This document shows positions 5,341 through 5,794 of a DNA stretch of 5,794 nucleotides, piece after piece; the first letter of the stretch is position 1, and every line of letters begins with the position of its first letter. The notes beneath the pieces are model-generated. The model made no database searches. It saw only the letters and a program-made list of their open reading frames with translations, and had not been told where the DNA came from. The position numbers and the translations under genes are program-made. The DNA is from Thermoplasmata archaeon. GTDB taxonomy: Archaea; Thermoplasmatota; Thermoplasmata; UBA184. Where the stretch lies: NCBI GenBank assembly GCA_021827545.1, contig JAKAVH010000130.1:1-5794 (forward strand). The letters are read 5' to 3'.

Positions 5341-5532
5341 CGCCACCACCCAGCAACCCGGGGCCGACCGAGACCCCCTTGCCGCTTCGACGAGGGGCCG
5401 CCCGGTCGGCGAGGCCCGAAGTCGCTTCGTCAAGTAGGGCCCGGGCCGGCCGGTGACTCACCCCTTCGAGGAACGCCCTCCTCCCCGCCGAAGCCCGGAG
5501 GACCTTCATCCGGCCTAGTTTAAGCTCGTCTC
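5341..5532. other. GC-rich spacer after the plus-strand gene
   Basis: No convincing gene is present. A minus-strand frame (5291-5545) crosses it and overlaps the 3' end of the surface gene by 50 nt, but its C-terminal part is Arg/Gly/Ser-rich and it is not called. The spacer carries the inverted repeats at 5364-5429 and an odd palindrome GGTGA-C-TCACC (5452-5462). Confidence 0.5.
5364..5429. repeat. Nested GC-rich inverted repeats just downstream of the surface gene
   Basis: The outer stem CCGACCG/CGGTCGG (5364-5370 with 5403-5409) encloses an inner stem CCCCT/AGGGG (5375-5379 with 5393-5397). A third hairpin, CGAAG-TCG-CTTCG (5417-5429), follows. They begin 24 nt after the stop codon. There is no T-tract, so a typical archaeal terminator is not supported; they could stabilise the mRNA 3' end. 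Confidence 0.45.
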
Positions 5533-5794
5533 TCAAGTCGACCATTCGTCCCTCGGCCGATGGCGAGTGACGTGAGGGTCCAGCGCCAGTCGTGTGAGCT
5601 GGACGCTGACCAGACGAGTGTACCGCCGTTGATCGACCCGGGCCCCCAACCCCAGATGGCTCAACAGAAGGGCGAGGATCTCTCGCGCCGTGCGCCGGAA
5701 CGCCTTCCCCCAGCGGATCGGGGGATACCGAGGGCGAAGCTCCGGGGGCTGCCGGGCGCGCACTAGGTTGTGCAACCGACGGCTCGCCACCAGC
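5533..5794 (-). CDS. Possible partial ORF at the right edge, unrecognised
   Basis: The minus-strand frame enters from beyond the right edge and ends at TGA 5535-5533. The first in-window start is GTG 5790-5788, but the frame is already open at the edge, so the true start may be outside. The middle (REILALLLSHLGLGARVDQ, LVSVQLTRLALDPHV) is aliphatic and protein-like, and about 78% of its sampled codons end in G or C. An opposite-strand frame (5560-5766) scores similarly on that measure, though its composition (Pro, Gln, Arg) is less protein-like. An ATG at 5545 in another frame overlaps the end by 13 nt. No family is recognised. Confidence 0.28.
   Translation of the reverse strand, partial: LVASRRLHNLVRARQPPELRPRYPPIRWGKAFRRTAREILALLLSHLGLGARVDQRRYTRLVSVQLTRLALDPHVTRHRPRDEWST

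Noticed and set aside
4768..5433. Minus-strand 221-codon frame opposite the C-terminal domain
   Set aside because: It is antisense to a better-supported gene and has no recognisable features.
5764..5778. GGTT-GTGC-AACC hairpin near the right edge
   Set aside because: A 4-bp stem lying within an open frame, with no T-tract; not distinguishable from chance.

Overview
The window looks like GC-rich archaeal DNA, most likely from an uncultured member of the Thermoplasmata or a close relative. The evidence is a surface-protein module of about 75 residues (V-x-F-x-E-x-G-L-P-x-G-x-x-W-S-V ... N-G-x-Y ... G-Y ... S-G-x-V-x-V-x-G ... V-x-F). I recognise this module from many uncharacterised secreted proteins of that group, including thermopsin-type proteins. 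The taxonomic call is inference; no rRNA, tRNA or housekeeping gene is present to fix it.

Two genes are well supported and are divergently transcribed. On the minus strand, 1285-3027 encodes a secreted or surface-anchored protein with five module copies and a C-terminal membrane anchor. On the plus strand, 3964-5340 encodes a protein with a proline/tyrosine-rich cytoplasmic tail, one membrane helix, a glycine linker, two copies of the same module, and a C-terminal domain of about 200 residues with four cysteines that I do not recognise. Both ectodomains are rich in N-glycosylation sequons. The shared module and the back-to-back order suggest related roles at the cell envelope, such as adhesion, S-layer interaction or substrate binding, but no biochemical activity can be read from the sequence.

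The rest, about 2.7 kb (1-1284, 3028-3963 and 5341-5794), has no gene of comparable quality. Third-codon-position GC is roughly 80-90% in stretches sampled by hand from the two solid genes, but only about 60-75% in the best open frames of the left flank. Low-confidence candidates there are a minus-strand frame at 751-1218, which follows the surface gene by 66 nt and has a possible Shine-Dalgarno sequence, and a plus-strand frame at 451-723. Frames also run off both window edges. These may be small lineage-specific genes, decayed genes or chance frames in GC-rich DNA.

No mobile element, CRISPR array, tRNA, rRNA or convincing terminator was seen. The remaining non-genic structure consists of two candidate archaeal promoters, GC-rich inverted repeats just after the plus-strand gene, and a short tandem repeat and a hairpin in the divergent spacer.
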